Shown here one piece after another: positions 1-9,898 of a stretch of 64,000 bases of DNA; position 1 is the stretch's first letter, and each line of letters begins with the position of its first letter. The notes under the pieces were generated by a model. The model was not told where the DNA came from and searched no databases. It saw only the letters and a list, made by a program, of their open reading frames with translations. The stretch comes from Singulisphaera sp045290345. GTDB taxonomy: Bacteria > Planctomycetota > Planctomycetia > Isosphaerales > Isosphaeraceae. Position numbers and translations under genes: made by a program. The stretch spans positions 310,001-374,000 of the forward strand of contig NZ_CP155447.1 of NCBI RefSeq assembly GCF_045290345.1, read 5' to 3'.

Positions 1-151
1 AATTGGACCAACCGTGCAAGGCTCTTGGCAATGAAACCCCGGCCGTAACGGGGCATCAATTCTGCCGACAGTGTCGGCAAAATCTGCTGACCGTACTCGT
101 CGCGGGCTTCATTGAACACATCTCGACGGATACGCATCGATTGCCCGAGGA
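1..151 (-). pseudogene. DUF1016 (YhcG-type) N-terminal domain fragment
   Basis: On the minus strand the reading frame gives LGQSMRIRRDVFNEARDEYG followed by QQILPTLSAELMPRYGRGF and SLARLVQ, a pattern I recognise from the helical N-terminal domain of DUF1016/YhcG proteins, which carry a PD-(D/E)XK nuclease domain further on. The frame runs off the window at base 1, so the C-terminal part is not visible. Upstream it hits a stop inside the inverted-repeat element that begins at 152, so the original N-terminus is lost or displaced; an ATG at 137 could still start a shortened protein. Family assignment is by eye. Confidence 0.5.
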
Positions 152-342
152 CTTAGAGTCTGTCTCGTAAGTTCAGGGAAACCGAAAATTGAAGGCCGTT
201 TGGGTGCCACGGGTTCCGTACTCGGAACCCGTGCGCGCCAGGCCAAGGCATTCCCGCATGGGTTCCGAGTACGGAACCGCATGGCACCCAGCAGATCATT
301 CAAAAGCTCCCGTGGGATTCACCTTCTGGGACAGACTCTAAG
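152..342. mobile_element. 191-bp MITE-like element with 13-bp terminal inverted repeats
   Basis: The ends are perfect inverted repeats: CTTAGAGTCTGTC at 152-164 and its complement at 330-342. Inside are nested inverted repeats (GGGTGCCA and TGGCACCC; GGTTCCGTACTCGGAACC and GGTTCCGAGTACGGAACC). It has no coding capacity for a transposase, so it would depend on one in trans. A TA at each outer edge fits a TA-target element such as IS630/mariner type, but this is inference. It cuts the DUF1016-like gene on one side and forms the 3' end of the cytochrome gene on the other. Confidence 0.75.
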
Positions 343-3300
343 CGTCCCGGCGGTCTTGGGCCGACGAACCGGTACATGGGATCGCGCGGGTCGTCGCTGA
401 CCTTCCAGACCTGCTGGCCACGCAGGTAGAGCTGCTGTTGTTCGAGGAGGCTGAAGGGGCGTGCGCCGATCCGGCCGAAGACGCCGATCTGGTTGCCGCT
501 CTCGTCCACGGCCCGGTCACGATCGAGGCCCTCCGAGACCGCCAGGGCATGGCCCCCTTTGGGGACCTTGTGGGTCGCGATCAACTTGGGGGTCGGGCGC
601 GGGCTGAAGCCCATGTTGCCCGGCGTGTCGGGGGAGCTCAACTGGACGACCCGCAGGCCATTGATCCCGTCGGCCAGGTAGGCGAACTCGCTGCTGTACG
701 TGATCCCGAGCTTCACGTCGTGCAGGTCGTTGATGCAGCCATTGGCGTTGTAGACCTGGTCAATGCGAGGCCGTTCAGGATTCTCGACGTCGAGGATCAC
801 GAGCCCTTGCTTGCCGGCGGCGACATACGCATAAGTCCTCGCCACGTAGATCTTGTGGGCTTCGTGGAGCGCGACCTCCGCGACCGGCCGAGGGATGGCG
901 AGGTCGGTCACGTCGAAGACCTTGACCCCATGTGCGTCGCAGACGAACGCATAGCGAAACTGCACCTGCACCGACGTCGGGTGCGCGAGCAACGGAGCCT
1001 GGACCACCGACGTCACCCGCGGATGCTTGGGATCGTCGAGCGAGACGACCACCAGGCCGGCATCACAGCAAACGTACGCATACGTCCCCACAATCGTCAA
1101 GCTCTTGGCCCCGCGGAGCAATCCGCCGGGGTTGAAGGTCACTTCGCGGCCGAGGAAATTGTTCGACGGATTGCCGTCCAGAAGCGTGCCTGCCGGCACG
1201 GTGATCAGGCCTTCCTCACGGTCGGCGACGAAGATGTACCCATAGATCGGGTGCACCTTCTGTTCCCGGTTCTCAGGCCGTTGGGTCCGTGTCGGGTCCG
1301 GGGCAGGGGTCGCCGGCGCGGCGACGGCCGTGGCGTACTTGCTCCGGACGAAGAACCGCTGGCCGATCGGTGAGACCGGAGCGCTCGTGATCCGCTCGGA
1401 AAACCCCTTATGATCGATGAACGAGATGTCGAAGACCCGCAGGCCATTCTCGCCGCAGGCGGCGTAGAGGTATTCACCGCGAGCCTGGATGTCGAGCACC
1501 TCCGCCTTTCGGCGCTTCAGTGAAACCGTTTCGCCGATGTCGGTCGGCGGGTGCTCGTGGGCGTGCTCGAGCTCCCCTCCGCGCTCCTCATGCTTGTGGA
1601 ACGAGTCGGGGAAGGCCAGCTTGTGCAGCGCGCTGCCCAGGACCGCCTGGGGTTCATCGCGCTCGGTTACGACCACGCCTTCGAACCCGTGCTCACCGGC
1701 CGCCACCCAGCAGTACCGGCCGATGAAGTTGACGTAGTTCGTCCCCTGCATCAGCAACTGCGCTACGATCGCGTTGTTGTCGTTGTCACGCGCCAGATGA
1801 CAGTCGGTGCACTGCTTCGTGTCGTTACGCCCCGCGCGATAGGCCTCAGGTGAGACGGGCCGGCCCTTGTCCGGCCCCTTTTCGATCAAGGTGGGGCCAC
1901 CGCGCACCGTGTGCGGAACATTCGAGCTGAAGGCGACGCCGCTGAGTCCTTCGGCCGAGACCGTCTGCTGTTGCACATAGATCGACTCGCGATTCGCGTT
2001 GTATGACCCGACGTGAATGGCACACGACGAGCGAGCCGGGCCGATCTTGTTGCCGGTCACGTCGCCATCGCGAGCGAGCATGTACACGTCATCACGAAGC
2101 GTCTGAAAGTTATACGAAACATAGTTTCGCGAAATATCCCCTTCGTTGTGGAGCGACGGCATCTTCTTGTTCGCCTTCTGAGGCAGATGGCAACCGAAGC
2201 AGCTCGGGTTCCACGACGAGTGGCAGGCAATACAGCTCATATTCTTGTTCGAGTGGGCGCACTTCTGGCTGCTCAGGCCAGGGGGTGTTCCCCACTCCAT
2301 CTGGCCGGCGTCGTTGAAGCGGACCGTCTTGGCCAGGTGCGACTTCTCGTTGTAGTGGTCGCTCGCCGGATTGATTGTGTCGGCGGTCTGAACCACCTCC
2401 CACGCCAGGTCTTTCTCCACCATCGAGTTCTGGTAGAGCTTGTCCCCCCGGCGCTCGAACCGGCGCTTCCCGGACGGGGTCCGCAAGGTCGCCAGGTCTC
2501 GGCCGTTCGGGCCGGACGTGTAGGCGGCCGGCCCCGAGGTCAGCAAGGTCGCCCGCTCGTCGGACGAGCCGTGGCAGTCGATGCACTGGATCTCGACGGC
2601 CGCCCGCACTTCTTGCTGGAGCCTGGTGTTGCCGTGAACGTCCTGCGAGAAGTGGCAGTCGACGCAGTGCATCCCCTTTTCCAGGTGCACGTCGAGCAAG
2701 TGGACGGGGAGCCCGTCGCGGTTCACCGGCGGGGGGGGAGCCTGACTCCCCTCGTGGACCCGGTTCTGCTCTTTGAGAGCTTCCGGCAGGCCGATCGCCG
2801 CCATGAGTTGCTCGGTCGTGGGCTCACCGACGAGCCGCCCTTCGTGGTCGAGCGCATTTCCCTTCCGGTCCTTCTTGAAGACCGCGCGGAAGACCCAACC
2901 GTGCCCGTGGAAGTCGGCGAACTGGGTCTTCTTGGCTTGCGGGTTCAGCTCGGCGACCCGCTCGAGGAATCGAGGGTTGGACCAAAGCCCACGCGCCGCG
3001 GCCTCGTCAGGGTTGGAGAGTTGAGACTGAGTGAACTCCTCGGCGGTCGGCTCGTGCTGATGCTTCGGGTACATCAGCTCACCGTCGGTCTCCTCGTCCC
3101 ACCAGGTGTACCCCAGGTAGCTGTTCATGACGCTCGTGCCCGGGTGGACGTGGCAGACGATGCACTGACTCGACGGCATCCCCGAAGTGAACCGATGCTC
3201 GATCGGATGCCCTTGTTCGTTCTTCGGGATCGTCGGGTCGGGGTTCCGCGTGAGCCCGAGATTGCCGGCGGCCGCGTAGGGGCCCGAGTGGACCGGAGAG

Positions 3301-4322
3301 CGATCGTTGGCATAGACGACATGGCAGGCGGTGCAACCGCTCGAACGATAGTCGCCCGGATGGTCGTTGGTCCCGAGGAAGTTGAGGGTCGGGTCCAGGA
3401 GTCTCGTCTTGGTCAGGCCGACCAGGACGGGGTCGGTCCGGTTCCTTGTACCAAGGCCTCGGGCGCTCAGCCGGGCGCGCGGCCGCCCTGGTTCTTCGAA
3501 GGGGTCGGGCAGGCCGACCTCGGCCGGGTTCCTGCCTCCCCGCTCGAAGATGCGGAGGACGTTTCCGGGCTGGCTCGCCTCGAAATGGGGCAGGGGGTCG
3601 AGGAACGGGACAACGCCCTTGACGCGCATCTCCCACTCGCTGGGTGGAGGCACGGTCTGTAGCCGTTGCGGAACGCCGTTCATGCTGTAACTTTCGCCGT
3701 AGCGAGCCTGCTTCAACGGGATCGAGCCGTTGTTGTAGAGCGCGGCCTCCCAGAGCATGGCCCCATGGGTCATCATGCTCATCCGGTTCTGGAGCACTTC
3801 CTTGGGGTGGCAACTCGTCGTTCCGCAGCTCATGTGGGCAATTCGGAGGTCGCCCGGATTGATGAATCGAATGAAGTCGGGTGACTCGTGATTCAAGAGC
3901 GTGTAGGTACGAACCGGATTGGCCGACGTCGCCCAGGCTCCTGGTTGCCGCGGCAAGATGTGGGCCCGGTGCTTATCGCCGGTCGTCGGGTCGCCACCAT
4001 GGCAATCGACGCACCCCAGCTTGACGGTCTCCCGCTCGTGGGGGTCGTGCGCTGTGTGATGACACTGAAGGCAGCCCGCGCTCTTGCCCATCGCCATCGC
4101 ATCGGTCTGCTTCGACAGGTCGATCCCCTGAAGCTCAGGGGGCATGGGGTAGGCAACCACGTCAGCACCGCGCGCAATCGCACGAGGCGAGCCAGGGACG
4201 CGCCGAGGCTCGGCATCCGGCGGGCCCCCGAGCGAGGAGAGGCAGACGCCAGCGAAGAGTGCGGCGGCCAACCCGAGGGCAAAAACCGGGGGAACTCGTA
4301 GCGCATGCGCGGCGGGGGGCAT
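300..4322 (-). CDS. Secreted multihaem cytochrome c with LVIVD repeats
   Basis: The 1340-residue protein starts with a hydrophobic signal sequence (residues 10-32), so it is exported. Nine CXXCH haem c motifs are visible (for example CLQCH at 84-88, CVDCH at 104-108, then CTACH, CIVCH, CVDCH, CIDCH, CIACH, CFGCH and CTDCH), plus one CX4CH variant, CGTTSCH, near 166-172. The last 400 or so residues carry LVIVD-type beta-propeller repeats such as GLRVFDIS, GLVVVSLDD, GVKVFDVTD and GLVILDVE. A role in periplasmic or surface electron transfer is inferred. The last 13 codons and the stop lie inside the MITE-like element at 152-342, so the native C-terminus has been replaced. The barrel-like protein gene lies 205 bp upstream on the same strand. 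Confidence 0.9.
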   Translation of the reverse strand: MPPAAHALRVPPVFALGLAAALFAGVCLSSLGGPPDAEPRRVPGSPRAIARGADVVAYPMPPELQGIDLSKQTDAMAMGKSAGCLQCHHTAHDPHERETVKLGCVDCHGGDPTTGDKHRAHILPRQPGAWATSANPVRTYTLLNHESPDFIRFINPGDLRIAHMSCGTTSCHPKEVLQNRMSMMTHGAMLWEAALYNNGSIPLKQARYGESYSMNGVPQRLQTVPPPSEWEMRVKGVVPFLDPLPHFEASQPGNVLRIFERGGRNPAEVGLPDPFEEPGRPRARLSARGLGTRNRTDPVLVGLTKTRLLDPTLNFLGTNDHPGDYRSSGCTACHVVYANDRSPVHSGPYAAAGNLGLTRNPDPTIPKNEQGHPIEHRFTSGMPSSQCIVCHVHPGTSVMNSYLGYTWWDEETDGELMYPKHQHEPTAEEFTQSQLSNPDEAAARGLWSNPRFLERVAELNPQAKKTQFADFHGHGWVFRAVFKKDRKGNALDHEGRLVGEPTTEQLMAAIGLPEALKEQNRVHEGSQAPPPPVNRDGLPVHLLDVHLEKGMHCVDCHFSQDVHGNTRLQQEVRAAVEIQCIDCHGSSDERATLLTSGPAAYTSGPNGRDLATLRTPSGKRRFERRGDKLYQNSMVEKDLAWEVVQTADTINPASDHYNEKSHLAKTVRFNDAGQMEWGTPPGLSSQKCAHSNKNMSCIACHSSWNPSCFGCHLPQKANKKMPSLHNEGDISRNYVSYNFQTLRDDVYMLARDGDVTGNKIGPARSSCAIHVGSYNANRESIYVQQQTVSAEGLSGVAFSSNVPHTVRGGPTLIEKGPDKGRPVSPEAYRAGRNDTKQCTDCHLARDNDNNAIVAQLLMQGTNYVNFIGRYCWVAAGEHGFEGVVVTERDEPQAVLGSALHKLAFPDSFHKHEERGGELEHAHEHPPTDIGETVSLKRRKAEVLDIQARGEYLYAACGENGLRVFDISFIDHKGFSERITSAPVSPIGQRFFVRSKYATAVAAPATPAPDPTRTQRPENREQKVHPIYGYIFVADREEGLITVPAGTLLDGNPSNNFLGREVTFNPGGLLRGAKSLTIVGTYAYVCCDAGLVVVSLDDPKHPRVTSVVQAPLLAHPTSVQVQFRYAFVCDAHGVKVFDVTDLAIPRPVAEVALHEAHKIYVARTYAYVAAGKQGLVILDVENPERPRIDQVYNANGCINDLHDVKLGITYSSEFAYLADGINGLRVVQLSSPDTPGNMGFSPRPTPKLIATHKVPKGGHALAVSEGLDRDRAVDESGNQIGVFGRIGARPFSLLEQQQLYLRGQQVWKVSDDPRDPMYRFVGPRPPGRLESVPEGESHGSF

Positions 4323-4527
4323 GATGTCGCCGACCTCCGTGTCAACGAATAGGGCCCCTCGGGACGCGAAAAAAGATCGACGCGCAATCGAGGGCGAGCC
4401 GGAACCATACCCGCGACCGCAAATGGGGTCAAGCGCAACCGCTTCTCATGAGAAACAGTCGCTTACATGTAGTATGCGAAAGCGAACACCGAATCGAGCA
4501 CCCTCGGATTCGGCCCCCACGATCAGA

Positions 4528-6567
4528 TCAATAGACGAAGTTCGCGAACAGGAAACTGCCCACGAGGGGCTGAACGCGGTCGTTGGAGTTGTTGTAGAGG
4601 TCGCGGAAACCCTGGCCGGGGATCAGGCCCGAGACGCCCATGACGATGCTGACGTTCTCGGACAGGAGCGGGCGGTAGTCGAAGCCGATGCTCAGGTCGG
4701 TGCCGATGAACCGGTCGATCTTGCCTTGGAAGAGGAATTGCTCGAGAACGTTGGTCTGGTCGAACCAGAGGAGGTTGACGTTGTTGATCATCTTGAGCTT
4801 GGGCGTGAGGTCGAAGTCAGCGCCCAGGGTCGGCAGAAGCAAACCAGGGTTCACGAAGTTCGACTGCCCCTGAAACTTGCTCGACCGGAGGTCCGGCACC
4901 AGGCTGAGGCGCTGAACCAGGTTGACTCCGAAGAGCGGAACCTGCTGCCGATTCCAGTAACTGAACGGACCGCCCGCGAAGTTCGGGCCGTCAAGGATCG
5001 TATCGAAGCCCGTGGCGTGGCTGTTATTGATGTCGTGATCGCCCGAGGCCCAGAAGAACGAGGCGCGGAACCGGGCCCAGTCCCGGTCGTAGGACCCTTC
5101 GATCGCGAACATCTGCGCATTGATCGTCTGCGCCTGGTTGGCCAGCGGATTGAGAGTATCGCGGCCCAATGCCCAGTAGAATTGGTGAGTGATGTTGAAC
5201 CGGCCGATGTGCCCGTCGCCAGCCCAGCCCAAATAAGCCACGTCGAGCTGGTGAGGCCGGGCCACGCCGACCGGGTCGGGACGCACCAAGAATCGGTTAT
5301 TGTCAAACTTAAAAGTGCGTGGATCGTTATTGTAGACCGCGCTGAGCTGGGCCGTATAGCCGGGGACCAAGAAATCCTGCCGGTAGTAGTTGGCAAAAAC
5401 AAGGTTCTGCTGCCGGTCGGCAAACGAGTTCAGCTGGCTATTCGTGTCCTTCTCCCACTGGCGGAAGTAGGCGAGATTCCACTGGTCCCGGTTCGAGTGG
5501 CGGGTGCCGAAAAAGCGGACCGCACGGTTGGTGTCGTAGAAGAGGAAGCCGCGAAAATCGTTATTGAACGGCTGCGTGCCCGCTCGAACCGAGACGAAGT
5601 CGTAGTCCGGCCCCACGTCGGCGAGCTTGGTCTCGAAGTAAGCTTCCTGAAGCGCCCAGAAAGTTCGCGTTCTCGATGTGCCCTGAAGCACGTTCGGGCT
5701 GACGACCGCGAGTTCCTCAACCGACAGGTTGTTGAGGTTGAAGATCGGCATCACCCGTAACTTCCAGTCGAGCGGTTTGAAGGCCGCATCGCCATGGTTC
5801 AGGTCGACCGCGAGCACGAAGAAGTTCGAGGTGAAGTACTGATTTGGCCGGCCGAAGAAATTCTGTTGGTTGGGACGAGCCGTGCTCTCGAACGGGGTCG
5901 TGGCGGTTGGGACCTGGCGAAACTCTTGGAACGTGAACAACTGCGCGGTCAGATCAAGAAAGGTGTGCTGACCGAGGATCGGATAATCCCCTTTCAGAAC
6001 GTTCTGATTGAATGGGTCGAACCATCGCCCCAGCATAAATGGATAGTCATCATTGATCGGGTGCCCTTTGCCATAGCGATCCCACTCGGGAAACCCAAGC
6101 CGCCAACGGTCCTCGACGGGGACGAAGTGTGCGTCTTGCTGCCCTTCCGTCGGCAAGATCCCGGACGGACCGGTGTAGCCGAGCGGGGGATCGACGGCGG
6201 TTGGTCCGATGGGTGCGTCGACTTCGGGAGGCAACGCGGGCTGAGGAGGAGGCACGGGATCGATCGGCCGGTCCAACATGCGAGGCGCGGGGCGTGGCAG
6301 CACGCCGACCGTCCCCTCAGCCCCCTGATCCCCTCGGGGCGATTCCTCGATCGGGGCGGGTAGGACACCAGCGTCCGCGCCTCTCGACTCGAGCGTGGCC
6401 GGCAAGCCCGGGGCGGGTCGCGGCGGAAGCGCGGCGGCCACGGGCTCGGAAGGCGAGGGCACCGAGTCGGTGTTGCCAGGCCGGTCGGACGCCACGCAAA
6501 TCCCGGTCAGGATAAGCCCGGTGAGCCCACCGCGAAACCAGGATCGCGCCAGGTCTGCCAGGGTCAT
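4528..6567 (-). CDS. Probable outer-membrane beta-barrel protein
   Basis: This is a 679-residue protein with a hydrophobic N-terminal export signal (GGLTGLILTGICVA, residues 14-27), a long proline-rich linker to about residue 150, and then a region rich in alternating aromatic/polar segments, Asn and Gly, ending in FANFVY. The terminal aromatic residue and alternating pattern suggest an outer-membrane barrel. It precedes the multihaem cytochrome gene on the same strand with a 205-bp gap, so the two may be co-expressed. A barrel next to a multihaem cytochrome recalls porin-cytochrome electron conduits, but no sequence motif proves that role. Confidence 0.65.
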   Translation of the reverse strand: MTLADLARSWFRGGLTGLILTGICVASDRPGNTDSVPSPSEPVAAALPPRPAPGLPATLESRGADAGVLPAPIEESPRGDQGAEGTVGVLPRPAPRMLDRPIDPVPPPQPALPPEVDAPIGPTAVDPPLGYTGPSGILPTEGQQDAHFVPVEDRWRLGFPEWDRYGKGHPINDDYPFMLGRWFDPFNQNVLKGDYPILGQHTFLDLTAQLFTFQEFRQVPTATTPFESTARPNQQNFFGRPNQYFTSNFFVLAVDLNHGDAAFKPLDWKLRVMPIFNLNNLSVEELAVVSPNVLQGTSRTRTFWALQEAYFETKLADVGPDYDFVSVRAGTQPFNNDFRGFLFYDTNRAVRFFGTRHSNRDQWNLAYFRQWEKDTNSQLNSFADRQQNLVFANYYRQDFLVPGYTAQLSAVYNNDPRTFKFDNNRFLVRPDPVGVARPHQLDVAYLGWAGDGHIGRFNITHQFYWALGRDTLNPLANQAQTINAQMFAIEGSYDRDWARFRASFFWASGDHDINNSHATGFDTILDGPNFAGGPFSYWNRQQVPLFGVNLVQRLSLVPDLRSSKFQGQSNFVNPGLLLPTLGADFDLTPKLKMINNVNLLWFDQTNVLEQFLFQGKIDRFIGTDLSIGFDYRPLLSENVSIVMGVSGLIPGQGFRDLYNNSNDRVQPLVGSFLFANFVY

Positions 6568-7112
6568 GCAATCGGCTCCGCTGACCGGGGAATAATAATG
6601 ATGAGGGCAACCCAGCCTGCCAAGACGTTACTCCAACCCATTTGGCGGATCGCGTCTGATCCATCTGGGAGGGAGAAGCGGAACACGTTCGAGAAACGCG
6701 ATCCCAAAGAAGAGAGGCACCAAGGCAGTTTGGTCGCAAGTCTATATCGAACCGACGCATGCCAAGCTTGAGCCTTGCTTCGATTTTAAGGATTACGCCG
6801 ATCACACCAATAAAACCAAGCCGGCTCGCACACCAACACATCTTGCCCTGGCTGCCCGTTTACGCCGATTTTTCAGCATTTTCCGAAAGGCCATTGAAAT
6901 CGGCCACTCGAAATGGCCGAAAGAACGGGTGAATCACCCTCGTCTACGAAAAAGAAGAGAACGGCGCGGAGACTTCGACTTGGCTCAGGCCGCTTGCCGA
7001 CGCGGCACGAGCGCCGCGTCATCAGCCAAGCCGTTCTTTCGTGACATGGGCGGAGGGGTTTGATCGTCGAACGCCTCGGCTTTTCCCCGTGGATGCCCCG
7101 GAGATGGACGTA
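6568..7112. other. Divergent intergenic region
   Basis: This stretch separates the divergent barrel-protein and GlcG-like genes and should hold both promoters. It shows a clustered palindromic pattern at about 6886-6920 (GGCCATT, GGCCACT and AATGGCC in close succession) that could be an operator or hairpin. I see no RNA gene and no convincing small CDS. Confidence 0.4.
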
Positions 7113-9239
7113 ATGCGTTGGCTCGAATTCCGAGGCCATCGGACGCCAGGCCGCGAGGTCTCCCGGCGTGGAGAAAAGGCTCGGCGTCCCGAACTCGAAG
7201 GGCTCGAGACTCGTGCCCTCCTGGCCAGCGGCGCCGGCGCAATCTCGGCCCAGGCTTCGGCCCTCCTGTCCACTCAGGACGTGGCGACGTTGCTCCAGCG
7301 CGCCGCGGGAGCCACGGCCAGTAACGATGGGATCATCGCCGTGGTCGATCGCGAGGGAAATATCCTCGGCGTTCGCCTCGAAGCTGACGTCTCGCCCACG
7401 ATCACCGGCACCCCTCAGAATCTCGTCTTCGGGATCGATGGCGCGATCGCCAAGGCGCGGACCGGGGCCTTCTTTGCGAACAGCCAGGCCCCGTTGACCT
7501 CGCGGACAATCCAGCACATCTCGCAGTCGACGATGACCCAGCGCGAGATCGAGTCGAACCCCGATATTGCCGACCCGGACTCCACCTTGCGTGGGCCTGG
7601 CTTCGTGGCGCCGATCGGCAAGAAGGGCCACTTCCCAGCGCGCGTCATGTACACCCCTCAGGTCGACCTCTTTCTGATCGAGCACACCAACCGCGACAGC
7701 ATCGTCAGCCCGGGCCCTGACCACATCCGCGGGACGCCCGACGATATCCCCCTGGCGAGCCGGTTCAACGCCGATCCCAACTTCATTCCGCCGGGGCAGG
7801 AGATCAACGCGCCGGAGTCTTACGGTTTCGCCACCGGGATCTTACCTGATGCCCAGTCTCGCGGAATCGCGACGCTCCCCGGGGGCATTCCGCTCTATAA
7901 GAACGGCACTCTCGTCGGCGGGATCGGCGTCTTCTATCCAGGGCAGACCGGCTTCGCCACCGCGGAGAACTCGTCGCTCAACGACGCCGGCTTCTTCGAC
8001 CCGACCAGGCCCGACCGCTCCCTCGAAGCCGAGTACGCCGCCTTCGTCGCGGCGGGCGGCAGCAAGCCCGCGGGGGTTTCGTTCAACAACGCCAGGATCA
8101 ATAAGAAGCTCGGACTCCCCGCTTTCCCGGCTGGGGAAAGCTTCGACCTTCCGTTCGGACGGATCGACCTGGTCGGAATCACGTTGGATATCTTCGGCGG
8201 ACACGGTCGGCAAGGGCCTCGCAACCTCGTCGATTACGGCCGCACGCTTGGGGTGGGCGACCCGAACAACGGCACCAATCAACCTGTGAACTCGACCGGG
8301 GACACACTGCTGCCCGGGTCGCCGGTTCCTGAAGGCTGGCTCGTTCTGCCCCACGCCAGCGCCGATGGAACACTGACGGCCGACGACGTCACCGCGATGA
8401 TCAATCGCGGGATCGCCGAAGCGAAACACGTCCGCGCCGCGATCCGGCTCCCGCTGAACAGTCAGACCCGCATGGTTTTCGCCGTGACCGACAAGACGGG
8501 CGAGGTACTCGGCCTGTTCCGCATGCCCGACGCCACCGTCTTCTCGATCGATGTCGCGGTCGCCAAGGCGAGGAATGTGGCCTACTACGCCGACCCCAAC
8601 GAGCTTCAGCCGATCGACCAGGTCGCCAACCTGCCCGCCGGGGTGGCGATGACCAACCGGACCTTCCGTTATCTCTCCGAGCCTCGCTTCCCGGAAGGGA
8701 TCGACGGCAATCCCCCGGGTCCGTTCTCGATCCTCAACGATGTCGGCATTCGCAACGACGGCCCGGCGCTCCCCCCCTCCGCGTTCCAGAGCGTTCAGGG
8801 GTTCGACGCCTTCAATCCGCAGTCGAACTTCCGTGATCCGTTCAACGTCGCCAACCAGAACGGCATCGTGTTCTTCCCCGGCAGCGCTCCGATCTACACC
8901 GAGGTCGCCGGCAACAGCACCCGGGCGCTCGCGGGCGGCTTGGGGGTCAGCGGTGATGGCGTCGATCAGGACGACGATGTGACCTTCGAGGCCGCGAAGG
9001 GCTTCACGCCCCCGCGTGACGTGCTGAGCGCCGATCAGGTCTTTGTCCGCGGCGTGCGTCTGCCCTACCAGAAGTTCAACCGGAATCCGCATCTGGGGAT
9101 CGGCGAAGCGCCATCGACCCCGATCGTGCCCCAGCCAATCCTTCCCGGCGGCAAGACGGGACTGACGCCCCAAGACGTCCAGCGCCTCCAAAAATTCAAT
9201 CAGCAAGCCCGGCAAGCCGCGCGAAAAGCAGGGCCTTGA
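7113..9239 (+). CDS. Extracellular protein with two GlcG/HbpS-like domains
   Basis: I place the start at ATG 7113 (708 residues), because GGAG lies 10 bp upstream; ATG 7041 in the same frame would add 24 residues without a clear ribosome binding site. Close to the N-terminus is RRPELEGLETRALLAS, the LExRxLLA type of motif that planctomycetes place at the start of many extracellular proteins. Two related regions follow, each with an AVVDREGNILGV or AVTDKTGEVLGL segment and a downstream AIAKARTGAFFA or AVAKARNVAYYA segment. This is the core of GlcG/HbpS (haem-binding, DUF336-like) domains. Function beyond possible ligand or haem binding is unknown. Confidence 0.75.
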   Translation: MRWLEFRGHRTPGREVSRRGEKARRPELEGLETRALLASGAGAISAQASALLSTQDVATLLQRAAGATASNDGIIAVVDREGNILGVRLEADVSPTITGTPQNLVFGIDGAIAKARTGAFFANSQAPLTSRTIQHISQSTMTQREIESNPDIADPDSTLRGPGFVAPIGKKGHFPARVMYTPQVDLFLIEHTNRDSIVSPGPDHIRGTPDDIPLASRFNADPNFIPPGQEINAPESYGFATGILPDAQSRGIATLPGGIPLYKNGTLVGGIGVFYPGQTGFATAENSSLNDAGFFDPTRPDRSLEAEYAAFVAAGGSKPAGVSFNNARINKKLGLPAFPAGESFDLPFGRIDLVGITLDIFGGHGRQGPRNLVDYGRTLGVGDPNNGTNQPVNSTGDTLLPGSPVPEGWLVLPHASADGTLTADDVTAMINRGIAEAKHVRAAIRLPLNSQTRMVFAVTDKTGEVLGLFRMPDATVFSIDVAVAKARNVAYYADPNELQPIDQVANLPAGVAMTNRTFRYLSEPRFPEGIDGNPPGPFSILNDVGIRNDGPALPPSAFQSVQGFDAFNPQSNFRDPFNVANQNGIVFFPGSAPIYTEVAGNSTRALAGGLGVSGDGVDQDDDVTFEAAKGFTPPRDVLSADQVFVRGVRLPYQKFNRNPHLGIGEAPSTPIVPQPILPGGKTGLTPQDVQRLQKFNQQARQAARKAGP

Positions 9240-9285
9240 TCTGACGTCGGGATGGGCCACCGAAGATCGACCGAGGAGACTGACC

Positions 9286-9675
9286 GTGCCGCAAGCGAAC
9301 TGTCTGGCCTTGCTGTTGGCGATCGTCCTGACAGGACCATCGTCCGCCTTCGCCGGCTCCTTTTTCCATCGCCCTGAAGGAACACCGCCGCCCGGTCCCC
9401 CGCGTTCCATCGAGCACACGCACCATCGTGCCGGCCACCCGACCCGCATCGCGGACCACGCGAACGCCACGAACGGCCCGAGCTACGTCGGATACTACGT
9501 CGGCGGCGGATCCGCCCACGGCGGTTGCTCGCGACGCGTGGAGGAAGGGACCTGGGGCTGGGACTACGAGGGGATCCACTTTCCTCGCCGCGTCTGGCTT
9601 TCCTGGAGCCACGGTCGCCGCTCTCAAGGGGGCACTGGAGCCTACAAGACCGACGGCCCGCACATCGGCCATTGA
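9286..9675 (+). CDS. Small secreted His/Gly-rich protein
   Basis: The gene starts at GTG with GAGGAG 8 bases upstream and encodes 129 residues. Residues 6-23 (CLALLLAIVLTGPSSAFA) form a signal peptide with an AFA cleavage site. The mature part is rich in His, Gly and Arg (THHRAGHPTR, YVGYYVGGGSAHGG) and contains a WGWDYEG motif. I do not know its function. It lies 46 bp downstream of the GlcG-like gene on the same strand and may share its transcript. Confidence 0.65.
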   Translation: MPQANCLALLLAIVLTGPSSAFAGSFFHRPEGTPPPGPPRSIEHTHHRAGHPTRIADHANATNGPSYVGYYVGGGSAHGGCSRRVEEGTWGWDYEGIHFPRRVWLSWSHGRRSQGGTGAYKTDGPHIGH

Positions 9676-9898
9676 CCGCCCGCCCTTGCACCGGCATCCG
9701 GAGGCAAGGCCGTGACCGTCGTGCACTTGCAGCCCCGTGTCTGAGACGACCGTCGATCGCCCTGGGCTGGCTCTGACGATTGCCGCTCCGAGCCTGAAAA
9801 TCTAAAACATGTCCAGGCTTTTTCAGGGAGGGTTTCCTCCCTGACTCATGGCAGTCGCCCTTCCGGGGCGACGTTGCGTCCTTGGGAGGTTCCTGAAA

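Noticed and set aside
2013..3662. 549-codon plus-strand frame opposite the cytochrome
   Set aside because: It is antisense to a protein with ten haem motifs and arises from high GC codon bias.
7842..9470. 542-codon minus-strand frame opposite the GlcG-like gene
   Set aside because: Antisense shadow; the plus strand has clear domain repeats and an export motif.
9793..9843. Hairpins CCTGAAAA/TTTTCAGG and CAGGGAGG/CCTCCCTG as a terminator
   Set aside because: No T-run follows on either strand in the needed direction. They may be a leader structure of the dipeptidase gene, but nothing decides it.
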